Shown: piece after piece, positions 1 through 7,042 of the stretch
How the letters are laid out: each line of letters opens with the position of its first letter
How positions within the stretch are numbered: position 1 is the stretch's first letter
Assembly (NCBI GenBank): GCA_947259195.1
Contig: CAMYLC010000071.1
Span: 1 to 32,436 of the forward strand
Reading direction: 5' to 3'
Length of the DNA: 32,436 nucleotides
From: Thermoanaerobaculia bacterium
Lineage (GTDB): Bacteria > Acidobacteriota > Thermoanaerobaculia > Multivoradales > JAHEKO01
Translations under genes and position numbers: made by a program
Notes under the pieces: model-generated
What the model saw: the letters and a program-made list of their open reading frames with translations, nothing else
Told to the model about the DNA's origin: nothing
Databases searched by the model: none

Positions 1-270
1 CGCGGCCCCGACGTTGATCCCCAGCTGCGCGGCCGCCATGACCAGGCCGAAGATCATTACCCCGTAATAGAGGATGTTGTCGACCAGGAGGCCGATCAGC
101 GCGTCCTCCATTCCGGCCCCGGTCATGAAGCGGCGCAGGACCTTCCCCAGCACGCGGGCCAGTACCCAGAAAATGACCAGGAGCACCAGCGCGGTGACGA
201 GCTTGGGCACGAAGGCGATGGCCTGGGTCATGAGTTGTGACACGTCGATCGAATCGAGGAGCTTCTGCAT
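1..270 (-). CDS. MscS-type mechanosensitive channel, N-terminal part (cut by window edge)
   Basis: Reading the minus strand from the ATG at 270 gives 90 residues that run off the left edge. After a short amphipathic start (MQKLLDSIDVSQLM) comes a hydrophobic helix (KLVTALVLLVIFWVLARVLG), a basic stretch (KVLRRFM) and a second membrane segment (NILYYGVMIFGLVMAAAQLG). This is the usual layout of the short MscS family: an N-terminal helix, then the helix leading into the pore. A strong Shine-Dalgarno (GGAGG) lies 8 bases before the ATG. Family members open under membrane tension to release solutes during osmotic downshock. The pore helix and the cytoplasmic beta domain are outside the window, so subfamily cannot be judged. 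The gene is divergent from the regulator starting at 486. Confidence 0.7.
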   Translation of the reverse strand, partial: MQKLLDSIDVSQLMTQAIAFVPKLVTALVLLVIFWVLARVLGKVLRRFMTGAGMEDALIGLLVDNILYYGVMIFGLVMAAAQLGINVGAA

Positions 271-485
271 CGGTGAGGCCTCCGGTGGATTGTGGGTGTG
301 CCGAAAAGCAGTTTCCGACTCTACACCAAACCAGAATTGGCCGGCCGAGCTCGCCTCGAGCCTCTGCGCAACCGTCTCGGATCGCAACACACATGAGCTC
401 GCCGGTCGCTCATCTGAGACAATAATGGTTGCACGAAGAGCTCCACAGAGCGACATCACTCCGAACGGTGCAAGGAGATCGTTGA

Positions 486-1376
486 ATGCAGACAATCTTG
501 ATCATGGACGACGAACCTGTTGAGCTCGATCGTCTGAGAACCATATTGGAAGATGATGACTACCGCTTCGAGACCGCGTCGTCAGGGGCAGAAGTAAGAG
601 AGATCACTCAGGATCGCGGTACGGAGATAGCGGCGATTCTGATGGATTGGATCCTGCCAGACGAAGACGGGATCGCACTTCTCGGTTGGATCAAGTCCCA
701 GCCGATACTTGCCGACCTCGAGGTCGTCGTGCATTCGGCGGAATTTGGCGCCGAGAACATCCGGAAAGCAATCGAGTGCGGCGCCTACTACTTCCTGACC
801 AAGCCATTCGAGGAAGAGCAACTCGAGGCGATCATGCGGGCGGCGATTGGAAGCTGCCACCTGAAGCGAAGGCTGGCAGAGAAGGTCGAGGAATCCAAGG
901 GCGTCTTTCGGCTTCTCGAGCACGGAGTCTTCAACGTTCGAAAGATCCGAGAAGCGGAGCTGATCGCCGTCCAAATCGCCTCGGGTATCGACCTACCCGA
1001 CTCGAGCATGGGACTCTTGGAGCTTCTGGTCAACGCGGTGGAACACGGCAATCTGGGGATTAGCTACGAGGAGAAGGGCCGGCTGCTCGCAGAAGGCCGC
1101 CTCGTCGCCGAGCGCTCCAGGCGCCTAGGCCTGCCCGAGTATCGTGATCGCAGGGCGGAGGTCCGAGTGGGTCGGATAGGCGGCGCCCTGGAAGTAACGA
1201 TTCAGGACGAGGGGTCAGGGTTCGATTTCGAGCGCTACATGAAGCTGGACAAGGCCAGGCTGTTTGACGCCCACGGGCGCGGTGTAATGCTCGCGTCAGC
1301 AACACTGGAGCTGCGATATACGCCACCTGGAAACCAGGTCACCGTCCGACTACCGCTGGGGAATGAGAACCGTTGA
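486..1376 (+). CDS. Response regulator with C-terminal histidine-kinase-like ATPase domain
   Basis: This 296-residue protein has an N-terminal receiver domain (about 1-120) with acidic pocket D8/D9, phospho-acceptor D54 (ILMDW), S84 and K106 (LTKPF). A linker of about 40 residues follows. The C-terminal half (about 155-292) is a GHKL ATPase fold: N box E179-xxx-N183 in LELLVNAVEHGN, G1 box DEGSGFD (241-247), and G2-like HGRG (263-266). No phospho-accepting His box is visible, so it resembles the RsbW/SpoIIAB-like anti-sigma or serine-kinase class fused to a receiver rather than a classical sensor kinase. Inference: phosphorylation of D54 switches a partner-binding or kinase activity. An AAGGAG Shine-Dalgarno at 473-478 supports the ATG at 486. 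No sensor kinase is adjacent. Confidence 0.85.
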   Translation: MQTILIMDDEPVELDRLRTILEDDDYRFETASSGAEVREITQDRGTEIAAILMDWILPDEDGIALLGWIKSQPILADLEVVVHSAEFGAENIRKAIECGAYYFLTKPFEEEQLEAIMRAAIGSCHLKRRLAEKVEESKGVFRLLEHGVFNVRKIREAELIAVQIASGIDLPDSSMGLLELLVNAVEHGNLGISYEEKGRLLAEGRLVAERSRRLGLPEYRDRRAEVRVGRIGGALEVTIQDEGSGFDFERYMKLDKARLFDAHGRGVMLASATLELRYTPPGNQVTVRLPLGNENR

Positions 1377-1461
1377 ACCTGGTGCAAAAGAGACGTCAAC
1401 CACAGGGGATGCCCGTCCACTCGTGAAAATTGCACCGGGCGACCCATGAGGGCCTTCGGAG

Positions 1462-1860
1462 TTAGCTCATCCGGTAGGTGAGCCACGAGTAGATGTCGAG
1501 GGCAAGCGGCGAGCCCCTCAGCGCCTTGAGGACACGGAGGTCGATCGGCGCGACGTGGGCTACGAGGTCTGCGTAGAACTCGGCGCTCAGGACGACGATC
1601 GAGTTCCAGAGCGGCTGGTGCTCTGGCTCCCGGGGCGACCACCAGAGTTGGTGCTTATGGGCTATTGTGTAGCCGACGCCGGCCGCGCAGGAAACCGGTG
1701 ACAGGAAGTCCCTCCCATCCTCCCTCCCAATCCAGTCACCGGTTTCCCAGCTGCAACGCATCGTGGTGGAGAAGAGCTGGTGGAGCTGGCCGCGCCTGCC
1801 TCCCCGGCTTCGATGGCGAGGGCTTCCTGGGCGAGTCTCTTGCGCTTCTGCTCACCCGGA
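1462..1860 (-). pseudogene. Remnant of plasmid-type RepA replication initiator
   Basis: The minus strand carries two pieces of a RepA-like initiator (RepA_C family) in different frames. The first, at about 1860-1783, reads EQKRKRLAQEALAIEAGEAG, matching the N-terminal part of these proteins. The second, from about 1780 to 1462, reads QLFSTTMRCSWE, then LWWSPREPEHQPLWNS, VVLSAEFYADLVAHVAPIDL and finally SPLALDIYSWLTYRMS followed by a stop. The last block is the family's signature helix, but intact members continue well past it. The middle of the N-terminal half is missing and the two pieces are out of frame. A 58-bp palindromic repeat (1690-1747) sits inside the second piece and adds about 19 codons that look foreign to the family. 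The gene is non-functional, and it implies that a plasmid or integrated replicon once lay here. Confidence 0.65.
1690..1747. repeat. 58-bp palindromic repeat, copy 1
   Basis: Perfect 13-bp inverted arms (GGAAACCGGTGAC at 1690-1702 and its reverse complement at 1735-1747) flank a 32-bp pyrimidine-rich loop that starts AGG and ends CCA. It lies inside the repA remnant. Copy 2 (1858-1915) has the same length and arm length and a similar loop but different arm bases, as expected if the stem is kept by compensating changes. Confidence 0.65.
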
Positions 1861-1915
1861 ATTCGAGGACAGGCACGTCCTCCCTCGCCCCCTCCCGAGC
1901 CAGTCCCCGAATTCC
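1858..1915. repeat. 58-bp palindromic repeat, copy 2
   Basis: The left arm GGAATTCGAGGAC (1858-1870) pairs with GTCCCCGAATTCC (1903-1915) with one mismatch in 13, and the loop is 32 bp. The loop matches copy 1 at most positions, including the AGG start, the CTCCC blocks and the CCA end. Bases 1891-1917 recur exactly at 6501-6527. It adjoins the N-terminal piece of the repA remnant. Confidence 0.6.
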
Positions 1916-1973
1916 CGCCGTCGGTGTTCCAAACGGTCCGCCCTAGGACCTCCCCGAGGCGATGCGGACAGTT

Positions 1974-2040
1974 GTCATCACTGCTGAGGACCGAAACCAG
2001 CCCGAAACTCGCACATCGGGTGGATCAGAAAAGGGGTGAG
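1974..2040 (+). mobile_element. IS transposase C-terminal remnant (copy A)
   Basis: These 67 bases match the reverse complement of 3391-3457 at 62 positions. In the plus-strand frame they read VITAEDRNQPETRTSGGSEK-G and a stop, which is the same C-terminal tail as the IS remnant at 3392-3570. Upstream of 1974 the similarity ends abruptly, so only the last about 22 codons of a transposase gene survive. Confidence 0.6.
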
Positions 2041-2188
2041 CTGCGTGCTAGGTGTCCTCGAAGCGAGTGTCGGTTCAGTGGGAGGATGATATCTTCGATC
2101 TCCGCCTCGGGCAGCCATGGACGACGACGCCCTGGCTGACTGACGAATCTGCCCACAGATGTACCAAGGCAAGCGAAAGGAACTCATC

Positions 2189-2926
2189 ATGAACTATACG
2201 GTCATACCCAGAAGTGTTGTCGCGCTCGCAGTGATCTCGGTCGCGTGCACACCCGCCGAGACGCCAGCGCCGAGCGTCGAGACCGGACCCGATCCGGTGC
2301 AGGAGGTGATGACCGCAGCCGATCAGCAAGCGCTGACTCCCGAGCAGGTGCTCGCCGATCTCAAGGCCGGCAATGAGCGCTTCTTGGCGGGCAAACTGAC
2401 GCCCCGCGACTACACCGCGCAGGCTCGCGCCACCACCGCCGGACAGTACCCAAAAGCCGCTGTCCTCAGCTGCCTCGACTCGCGGGTGCCGCCGGAGCTG
2501 ATCTTCGATCAGGGGATCGGTGACATATTCGTTGGCCGCGTCGCCGGTAACTTCGAGGATATCGGGATGCTCGGCAGCTTCGAGTTCGCCACCAAGGTCG
2601 CCGGATCGAAGCTGATCGTGATTCTCGGCCACACCTCTTGCGGCGCCCTCAAGGGCGCGGCGGACGATGTCGAGCTCGGCAACCTGACGGCGACTCTCGA
2701 GAACTTCGAGAAGGCGCTGCAGCAGGCCCGGGAGGCCACCGATGGCGCCGACGATGCCTCGAATTCGGAGCTGATCAACCTCGCGGTCGAGCTGAACGTT
2801 CGCCAGACCATGCAGGACATGGTGGATCACAGCACGGTCATTGCCGAGATGATCGATCAAGGCGATCTGGCGATCGCCGGCGGCGTCTACGATCTGGCCA
2901 CCGGCCGGGTCAACTGGCTCGACTGA
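2189..2926 (+). CDS. Beta-class carbonic anhydrase, exported or lipoprotein form
   Basis: This enzyme interconverts CO2 and bicarbonate at a zinc site. The 245-residue protein shows the beta-class signature: SCLDSR with zinc ligand C95 and the D97/R99 dyad, then GHTSCGA with ligands H148 and C151. The N-terminus (SVVALAVISVAC, Cys20) is a signal peptide with a weak lipobox, followed by a Pro/Glu-rich linker (TPAETPAPSVETGPDP). The catalytic domain therefore probably lies in the periplasm, anchored or free. I chose the ATG at 2189 over the ATG at 2159 because AAAGGA (2176-2181) lies 7 bases before it and the signal peptide then begins correctly. The length fits the family. Neighbouring genes are decayed or unrelated, so it is probably a single transcription unit. 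Confidence 0.9.
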   Translation: MNYTVIPRSVVALAVISVACTPAETPAPSVETGPDPVQEVMTAADQQALTPEQVLADLKAGNERFLAGKLTPRDYTAQARATTAGQYPKAAVLSCLDSRVPPELIFDQGIGDIFVGRVAGNFEDIGMLGSFEFATKVAGSKLIVILGHTSCGALKGAADDVELGNLTATLENFEKALQQAREATDGADDASNSELINLAVELNVRQTMQDMVDHSTVIAEMIDQGDLAIAGGVYDLATGRVNWLD

Positions 2927-2982
2927 GTCGCCCCTGAGGGCCACTCAGAGAAGGCCAGATGGGCTCTGGGAAGAGTCAAGCA

Positions 2983-3026
2983 GTTGTCCCCAACCGGACT
3001 TGTCGATTTGGACCAGGTCGAGATAC
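2983..3026 (-). repeat. 44-bp dispersed repeat, copy 1
   Basis: On the minus strand this begins GTATCTCGACCTGGTCCAAA and ends TTGGGGACAAC. It matches 19779-19822 (plus strand) at 35 of 44 positions. Both copies are intergenic. It has no coding sense and may be a REP-like element. Confidence 0.5.
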
Positions 3027-3053
3027 GTGGGGGAACGTGCAGCAGACGGCGTG

Positions 3054-3254
3054 CTAGTCGGTTCCCTTGTCCTCGCAATGCTGTTTGAGTAACTCGAGGG
3101 CCTTGGGCCACATGTCTTGCATGTACTGCTCGAAGTCTTCCGTCACGTCTTGATCGACAATGAGCTTGGTGCCTTCCGGAAGGGAGCTGAAGGTGTGGTT
3201 TTCATATGCGGGAGCCCAAGCACGAACTGAGACGCTATCGGTGTCTTCGGTGCC
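3054..3254 (-). pseudogene. C-terminal fragment of an SRPBCC/AHSA1-like protein
   Basis: The last about 66 codons before the stop at 3054 read FSSLPEGTKLIVDQDVTEDF and EQYMQDMWPKALELLKQHCE. This fits the final strand and long C-terminal helix of SRPBCC (activator-of-Hsp90-ATPase-like) proteins, which bind hydrophobic ligands in a helix-grip fold. The N-terminal two thirds that family members need are missing. Upstream codons in the same frame are Arg/Pro-rich and unlike the family, and the frame then runs into the IS remnant. I infer truncation by an insertion or deletion. A short gene starting inside the frame is possible but could not form the fold. Confidence 0.5.
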
Positions 3255-3391
3255 GGTGTCTGGGCCATCGCCGAAGCCCTGACGGGCCGTGGCGCAGCGG
3301 ACGCAGGCACGCCCCTCACGCCGCCTCCGTAGGGAGAGGTGGACCCCGGATTTAGGACAGGGTGGCAAGGTGGGGACCTGTCCCAGGCTCC

Positions 3392-3570
3392 TCACCCCTT
3401 TTCAGATCCACCCGATGTGCGAGTTTCGGGCTGGTTACGGTCGTGAGCGGTGATGACTCCGGCCCGGTACCGGGCCGGAGTCATCTGCTACAAACTCCCA
3501 TGGGGCCGGTCGTTGTTGTACTCCTCCTTCCAGGTCTCGAGGATGCCCCGTGCCCCTCAGCGAGTCGCCC
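3392..3570 (-). mobile_element. IS3-type transposase C-terminal remnant (copy B)
   Basis: On the minus strand this reads GILETWKEEYNNDRPHGSL, a TAG stop (3488-3490), then QMTPARYRAGVITAHDRNQP and a tail ending SEKG with TGA at 3392-3394. The W..EYN..RPH.SL..(L/M)TP pattern is the end of the rve integrase core of IS3-like transposases. The in-frame stop, plus a frameshift just upstream (DSLRG lies in another frame), shows it is dead. The last 67 bases are repeated in inverted orientation at 1974-2040, so two copies of the same IS once flanked this 1.4-kb stretch. Confidence 0.6.
3452..3485. repeat. 34-bp perfect palindrome
   Basis: The half-site GATGACTCCGGCCCGGT is followed directly by its reverse complement, with no spacer. 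It overlaps the codons for MTPARYRAGVI of the dead transposase, so it is partly coding by origin. It could form a very stable cruciform or RNA hairpin. Confidence 0.75.
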
Positions 3571-3914
3571 CTCGCCTCACGGCAAGGAGTCGCGTAGCGG
3601 CCCCGACGGGGTACGACGCCATGCTACTATTCGGCCCAACTCGCGAAACTGGTGCTCTCGTCGCCGGGCGCGCGGCCGGAATCCGACATCGGGGCCCGGC
3701 CGTGAACCTCGATCGGCCAATATGTTTCATGAACAGGAGGGTAGATTGCCTTATCTACGAATCGGCGTTGTCACGATCGACGAGTCGACGGTCGGGTTCA
3801 AGGGGGACGAGGCCGGGCTAGTCATCGGTCAGCCCGTAGAGGCGCTCGGTACTGACGGGGCTCACGCCTCCGCGACGGCGTGATGCGAGCGCTGAGGATC
3901 ATGGAGGTCGTCAG
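3571..3914. other. Intergenic stretch without a supported gene
   Basis: Open frames are present, for example a plus-strand frame ending at 3883 with a tail reading LRIGVVTIDESTVGFKGDE, but none has a credible start, a known motif or a clear coding bias. A GGAG at about 3903-3906 belongs to the next gene. No tRNA, terminator or clear promoter was recognised. Confidence 0.4.
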
Positions 3915-6482
3915 ATGACTGTCTCTGGCAGCGGTTGGCGGCGAATCGCTTGGAGCTTCGGGTGGCTCGCGATCGGAGCGAGTCTCGCCGCCCACGGACA
4001 GTGGGACTATCCCTACTACATCGTCCAGCCGAAGGATCCATGGGAGCTCGAGAAGAAAAAACACGCTAACGCGTGTGCCGCTCAGAACCTCAATCCCTGC
4101 CCCGAGTTCGAGCTTCCCGAAGGGGCGACCTTTCCGGCCTTGAAGCATCTCGCCGCCTCGGGGACGCCCGTGACGAGGAAGGCCGGTCTGTTTCTGACCG
4201 AGGTTGCGGGGGTGTTTGCGCAGGTGGGCTTGCGAGAGCCGGACTTCGAACCCGAGGTTACGACCGTCACGGGTAAGAGCCGCTGGGCGTTCATGCATCC
4301 GTTGTCCGGGTCCTTCCTCGGCGAGTACTCCGAAGGCGCCTGCAACGCCCCCCCGGTTGCCGTCTCCAGGCTGTCGTTGGCCGATCGCCCCTGGACCGAC
4401 TTCGAGCTCTACGACACTGCGGCGCACGAGCTATTTCACGCGGTCCAGTACCGGTACCCGGCCTTCGAGGTGTCCGGGAAAAAGCGCTGTCAGGCCGGCT
4501 TTGAGTGGTTCGACGAAGGTACGGCCGAGGGGGTCGCGTCCTTCATGTCGGAACGGAATGGGTTCAGGCTGAAGACGGGGAGAGACCTGGGCCTGCGGCC
4601 CTACGACGCATCGCTCCACTACGCGAACAGCTGGCAGGACGATGGCGTGATAGCTCGGGTCCTCGAGGTCTTCGGCGTCAATCTGATCGACTGCGATAGC
4701 GTCCAAGCGCCCGACACCCCGGAGAAATGCCTGGAGCGCGTCGAAGGCCAGGCTCGAGAGCAGATGGGGTACATGACGAGCTCATTCTGGCGCTTCCTGA
4801 TGGATCGATACAGCTCTCTGCTCGAACCCAACGACCCCGAGCGACTCCACGCGATCTCCCAGGTGTTCTTGGAAGAGCCTGGGGTCGCTTCTTCATCTTC
4901 GGAGGCCCAAATCGCTTGGGTCGCCGATCAGGCGCTGTTCTGGGGGCCCTTCCAACACGTCTATGGGGAGTTCGTGACCGAATTCGCGTCGTGGCCCGTG
5001 GAGAAGCATGTGTACGAGCCTGGTTTCGAGAAGTGGCTCGACCTCGCGTTCGGAGGGTGCCAACAGGTTGAGCTGACGAAGGAGGGGAAGTCCGACCCCG
5101 TTCCTCTGATCGTTCCGCTTCACGCGGTCTCCGCTCAATGCTTCCAGGTGAAGGTGATCGGGTTCGAGAAGCAGATGATCATGCTCGACGCGATCGCCGA
5201 GGCTACAGGGACTGCAACGGTATCGGGGACCGACTTGGTCGACCAGCTGGTCCTCGGCATCGCGCGCGAAGAGCGCGGCGGTAGCGAGCAGTACGACTGC
5301 TACTCAGCGGCGCAGAAGACCGGCCCCGGCGATTTTCGTTGTCTGCTCTACGCGAAGACGCAGAAGGTCATCCATCCCAATGGTGAGAAGAACGTCCGTA
5401 CCTGGCGATTCGACGAGCCTCGCCTGGTCGAGGAAGCAACCTCGACGACGACCTTCGTCCTCGCCAACGTGAAGGGTGAGATCCCAGGCGCTGGCGAAGG
5501 AGCGCAGTCCCCGGGAAGCACCCGGGAGATCGCCGATCTCAAGCTGACCTTCGCTCTCTCTACTGCCGAGGGCAGCTCCCGCAAGTCAGCCCTACTGGGC
5601 GTTCCCACGAGCCGGTCGCCGGACCGCATGATCCCGAACTTCTCGCTGCCAAGCGACCAGGCCAACTACGGCATCCACAAGAAGGGTCCGATCGAGACAG
5701 GCTACGCGATGAACATGGGCGTAATCGAGGTCGCTGCGCTGGGCGACTCGAACGCGGTGCTCGACACGTTTACCGTTATGCCTATCGAGCCTACCGCCTT
5801 CGGGCAGACGGGGCCCCTCATGGCGATGGTGATGCAAGGCGGTTTTGGCGCCGAGGCCCCCAACCTCGCCGCCGCCGCCACGCGGTCGAGCCATTTCTGT
5901 AACCCAGGTGGCGAGCAGCCCAGCGTCGGCAGGATCACGCGCTCCGACGACGAGCTCCTGGAGATCTCGATCGACACTCCGATCTGCGAGATGAACCTCG
6001 AGAACATGAGCCTCTGCCGCAACGGCTGCCCGAAGGTCGACCACCTCAAGGCCGACCTCACGCTGGCTTTCGGCTGGCGTCACTTCGCCGAGCACGAGAT
6101 CGAGGATCTCGTGACGCCCGCAGTGCAGCTCGACATCGACCGGTACCATCACGAGGTGTTCGGCGATCCACTGCCGTACCCGACGGGTGGCGGCGCTGGG
6201 AGTGGCGGCGACGGCGGTGGGGACGGTAGCGACGGTGACGGCTCGGGCGCTGACGGCACCGGAGCCGGCGGCGGTGGGGACGGGAGCGATGGTGACGGCT
6301 CGGGGGCAGACGGTACCGGAGCCGACATCTGCCTCTGTACCTGTGAGGAGTACGAGGAGATCCAGCTCCGGACGGAGGACACCGGATCCAGCGGCATGCC
6401 GGACATGGAGTTCATGGCGAAGGTCATGCGGTGCGCTTTCGAGTGTGTGGAGGAGTACCGGGCGTGCGGTCGGGGGGAGTAG
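3915..6482 (+). CDS. Large secreted HExxH metalloprotease-like protein with Gly/Asp repeat linker and Cys-rich tail
   Basis: The protein has 855 residues. An N-terminal signal peptide (SFGWLAIGASLAAHGQ, about residues 14-29) indicates export. The zinc motif is H171-E172-LF-H175 (AAHELFHAVQYRY). It is followed 26 residues later by WFDEGTAEG, where E201 is a likely third ligand, so a gluzincin-type active site is inferred. A long region of about 500 residues with scattered Cys has no family I recognise. Residues about 758-803 form a Gly/Asp/Ser linker with two near-identical repeats. The last about 52 residues hold a cysteine-rich module (CLCTCEEYEE ... CAFECVEEYRACG). Inference: a periplasmic or surface protease with a flexible stalk and a small disulfide-bonded or anchoring tail. 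It stands alone, with a weak GGAG ahead of the ATG. Substrate unknown. Confidence 0.85.
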   Translation: MTVSGSGWRRIAWSFGWLAIGASLAAHGQWDYPYYIVQPKDPWELEKKKHANACAAQNLNPCPEFELPEGATFPALKHLAASGTPVTRKAGLFLTEVAGVFAQVGLREPDFEPEVTTVTGKSRWAFMHPLSGSFLGEYSEGACNAPPVAVSRLSLADRPWTDFELYDTAAHELFHAVQYRYPAFEVSGKKRCQAGFEWFDEGTAEGVASFMSERNGFRLKTGRDLGLRPYDASLHYANSWQDDGVIARVLEVFGVNLIDCDSVQAPDTPEKCLERVEGQAREQMGYMTSSFWRFLMDRYSSLLEPNDPERLHAISQVFLEEPGVASSSSEAQIAWVADQALFWGPFQHVYGEFVTEFASWPVEKHVYEPGFEKWLDLAFGGCQQVELTKEGKSDPVPLIVPLHAVSAQCFQVKVIGFEKQMIMLDAIAEATGTATVSGTDLVDQLVLGIAREERGGSEQYDCYSAAQKTGPGDFRCLLYAKTQKVIHPNGEKNVRTWRFDEPRLVEEATSTTTFVLANVKGEIPGAGEGAQSPGSTREIADLKLTFALSTAEGSSRKSALLGVPTSRSPDRMIPNFSLPSDQANYGIHKKGPIETGYAMNMGVIEVAALGDSNAVLDTFTVMPIEPTAFGQTGPLMAMVMQGGFGAEAPNLAAAATRSSHFCNPGGEQPSVGRITRSDDELLEISIDTPICEMNLENMSLCRNGCPKVDHLKADLTLAFGWRHFAEHEIEDLVTPAVQLDIDRYHHEVFGDPLPYPTGGGAGSGGDGGGDGSDGDGSGADGTGAGGGGDGSDGDGSGADGTGADICLCTCEEYEEIQLRTEDTGSSGMPDMEFMAKVMRCAFECVEEYRACGRGE
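6213..6323 (+). repeat. Tandem Gly/Asp-coding repeat inside the metalloprotease gene
   Basis: Two units, 6213-6266 (18 codons) and 6267-6323 (19 codons), encode GGGDGSDGDGSGADGTGA, the second with one extra Gly. They differ at a few silent sites and by that one codon, so the duplication is recent. Repeats like this change length easily. The acidic Asp/Gly/Ser pattern could bind calcium or act only as a spacer. Confidence 0.85.
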
Positions 6483-7042
6483 CCGAAGGCTACCCCTCCT
6501 CCTCCCGAGCCAGTCCCCGAATTCCCGTTGGGGACACCATCTGTGTTCAGTGACTGATTGCGGGCACGACCAGCCGGCCCTGATTCAGCGACGTTGCCAT
6601 AGCTGCTCTCGAATCGCTTCTGCGTGCTCTTCGATCTTCCGAAAGCACCGTCTAAAGGCCTTCCAGTCTGACCATTCGGGTCTCGGATGGTCTCAGATCC
6701 ACTGGGGTCGGCGATTGGCCAGATAGGAATGCGGTGACAGGCTACTCATTTCTAGCCCACACGTCCTCCGGGTCGATAGCAGTGCCGCGGTTCACGAAGC
6801 AGCCCAGCAAGCCGAAGAGCACCAGCCCAACCAGGGGCAGGTCGAGACCGAGTCCCAGTCTCGTTGCCGTCTGCGGGTAGACGTTCGCCCTGGGCAGGCT
6901 CACGGCGCGGATCATCCACCCCAAACCACCGATGAAATCTAGTTCTCAAGCCGTCCGTTACCGTTAGGGAGGCCAACGTGTTGGAGAACGTCTAGGAAGG
7001 GCCCATGGCACAAGTACCCCTGTCGGCTCCTGGCGATTTACA
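6483..7042. other. 560-base intergenic region
   Basis: It begins with a half copy of the palindromic repeat (6501-6527), which is followed by TTGGGGACACC, a motif also found in the 44-bp repeat family. Two minus-strand frames look slightly protein-like. The first, about 6694-6585, includes EWSDWKAFRRCFRKIEEHAE but has no start codon. The second, 6924-6742, has 60 residues and one hydrophobic helix (LPLVGLVLFGLLGCFV). Neither matches a family I know, so both are left uncalled. No RNA gene or terminator was recognised. Confidence 0.4.
6501..6527. repeat. Half copy of the palindromic repeat (27 bp identical to 1891-1917)
   Basis: The 27 bases from CCTCCCGAGCCAGTCCCC to GAATTCCCG are identical to 1891-1917. 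They carry the loop end and the right arm. The expected left arm would fall on the stop codon of the metalloprotease gene (6480-6482) and is only partly recognisable there, as a G-run. Confidence 0.7.

Noticed and set aside
6742..6924. 60-codon minus-strand frame with one hydrophobic helix.
   Set aside because: No recognised family, a weak start, and no coupling to neighbours. It may be a fragment and is noted only in the intergenic entry.
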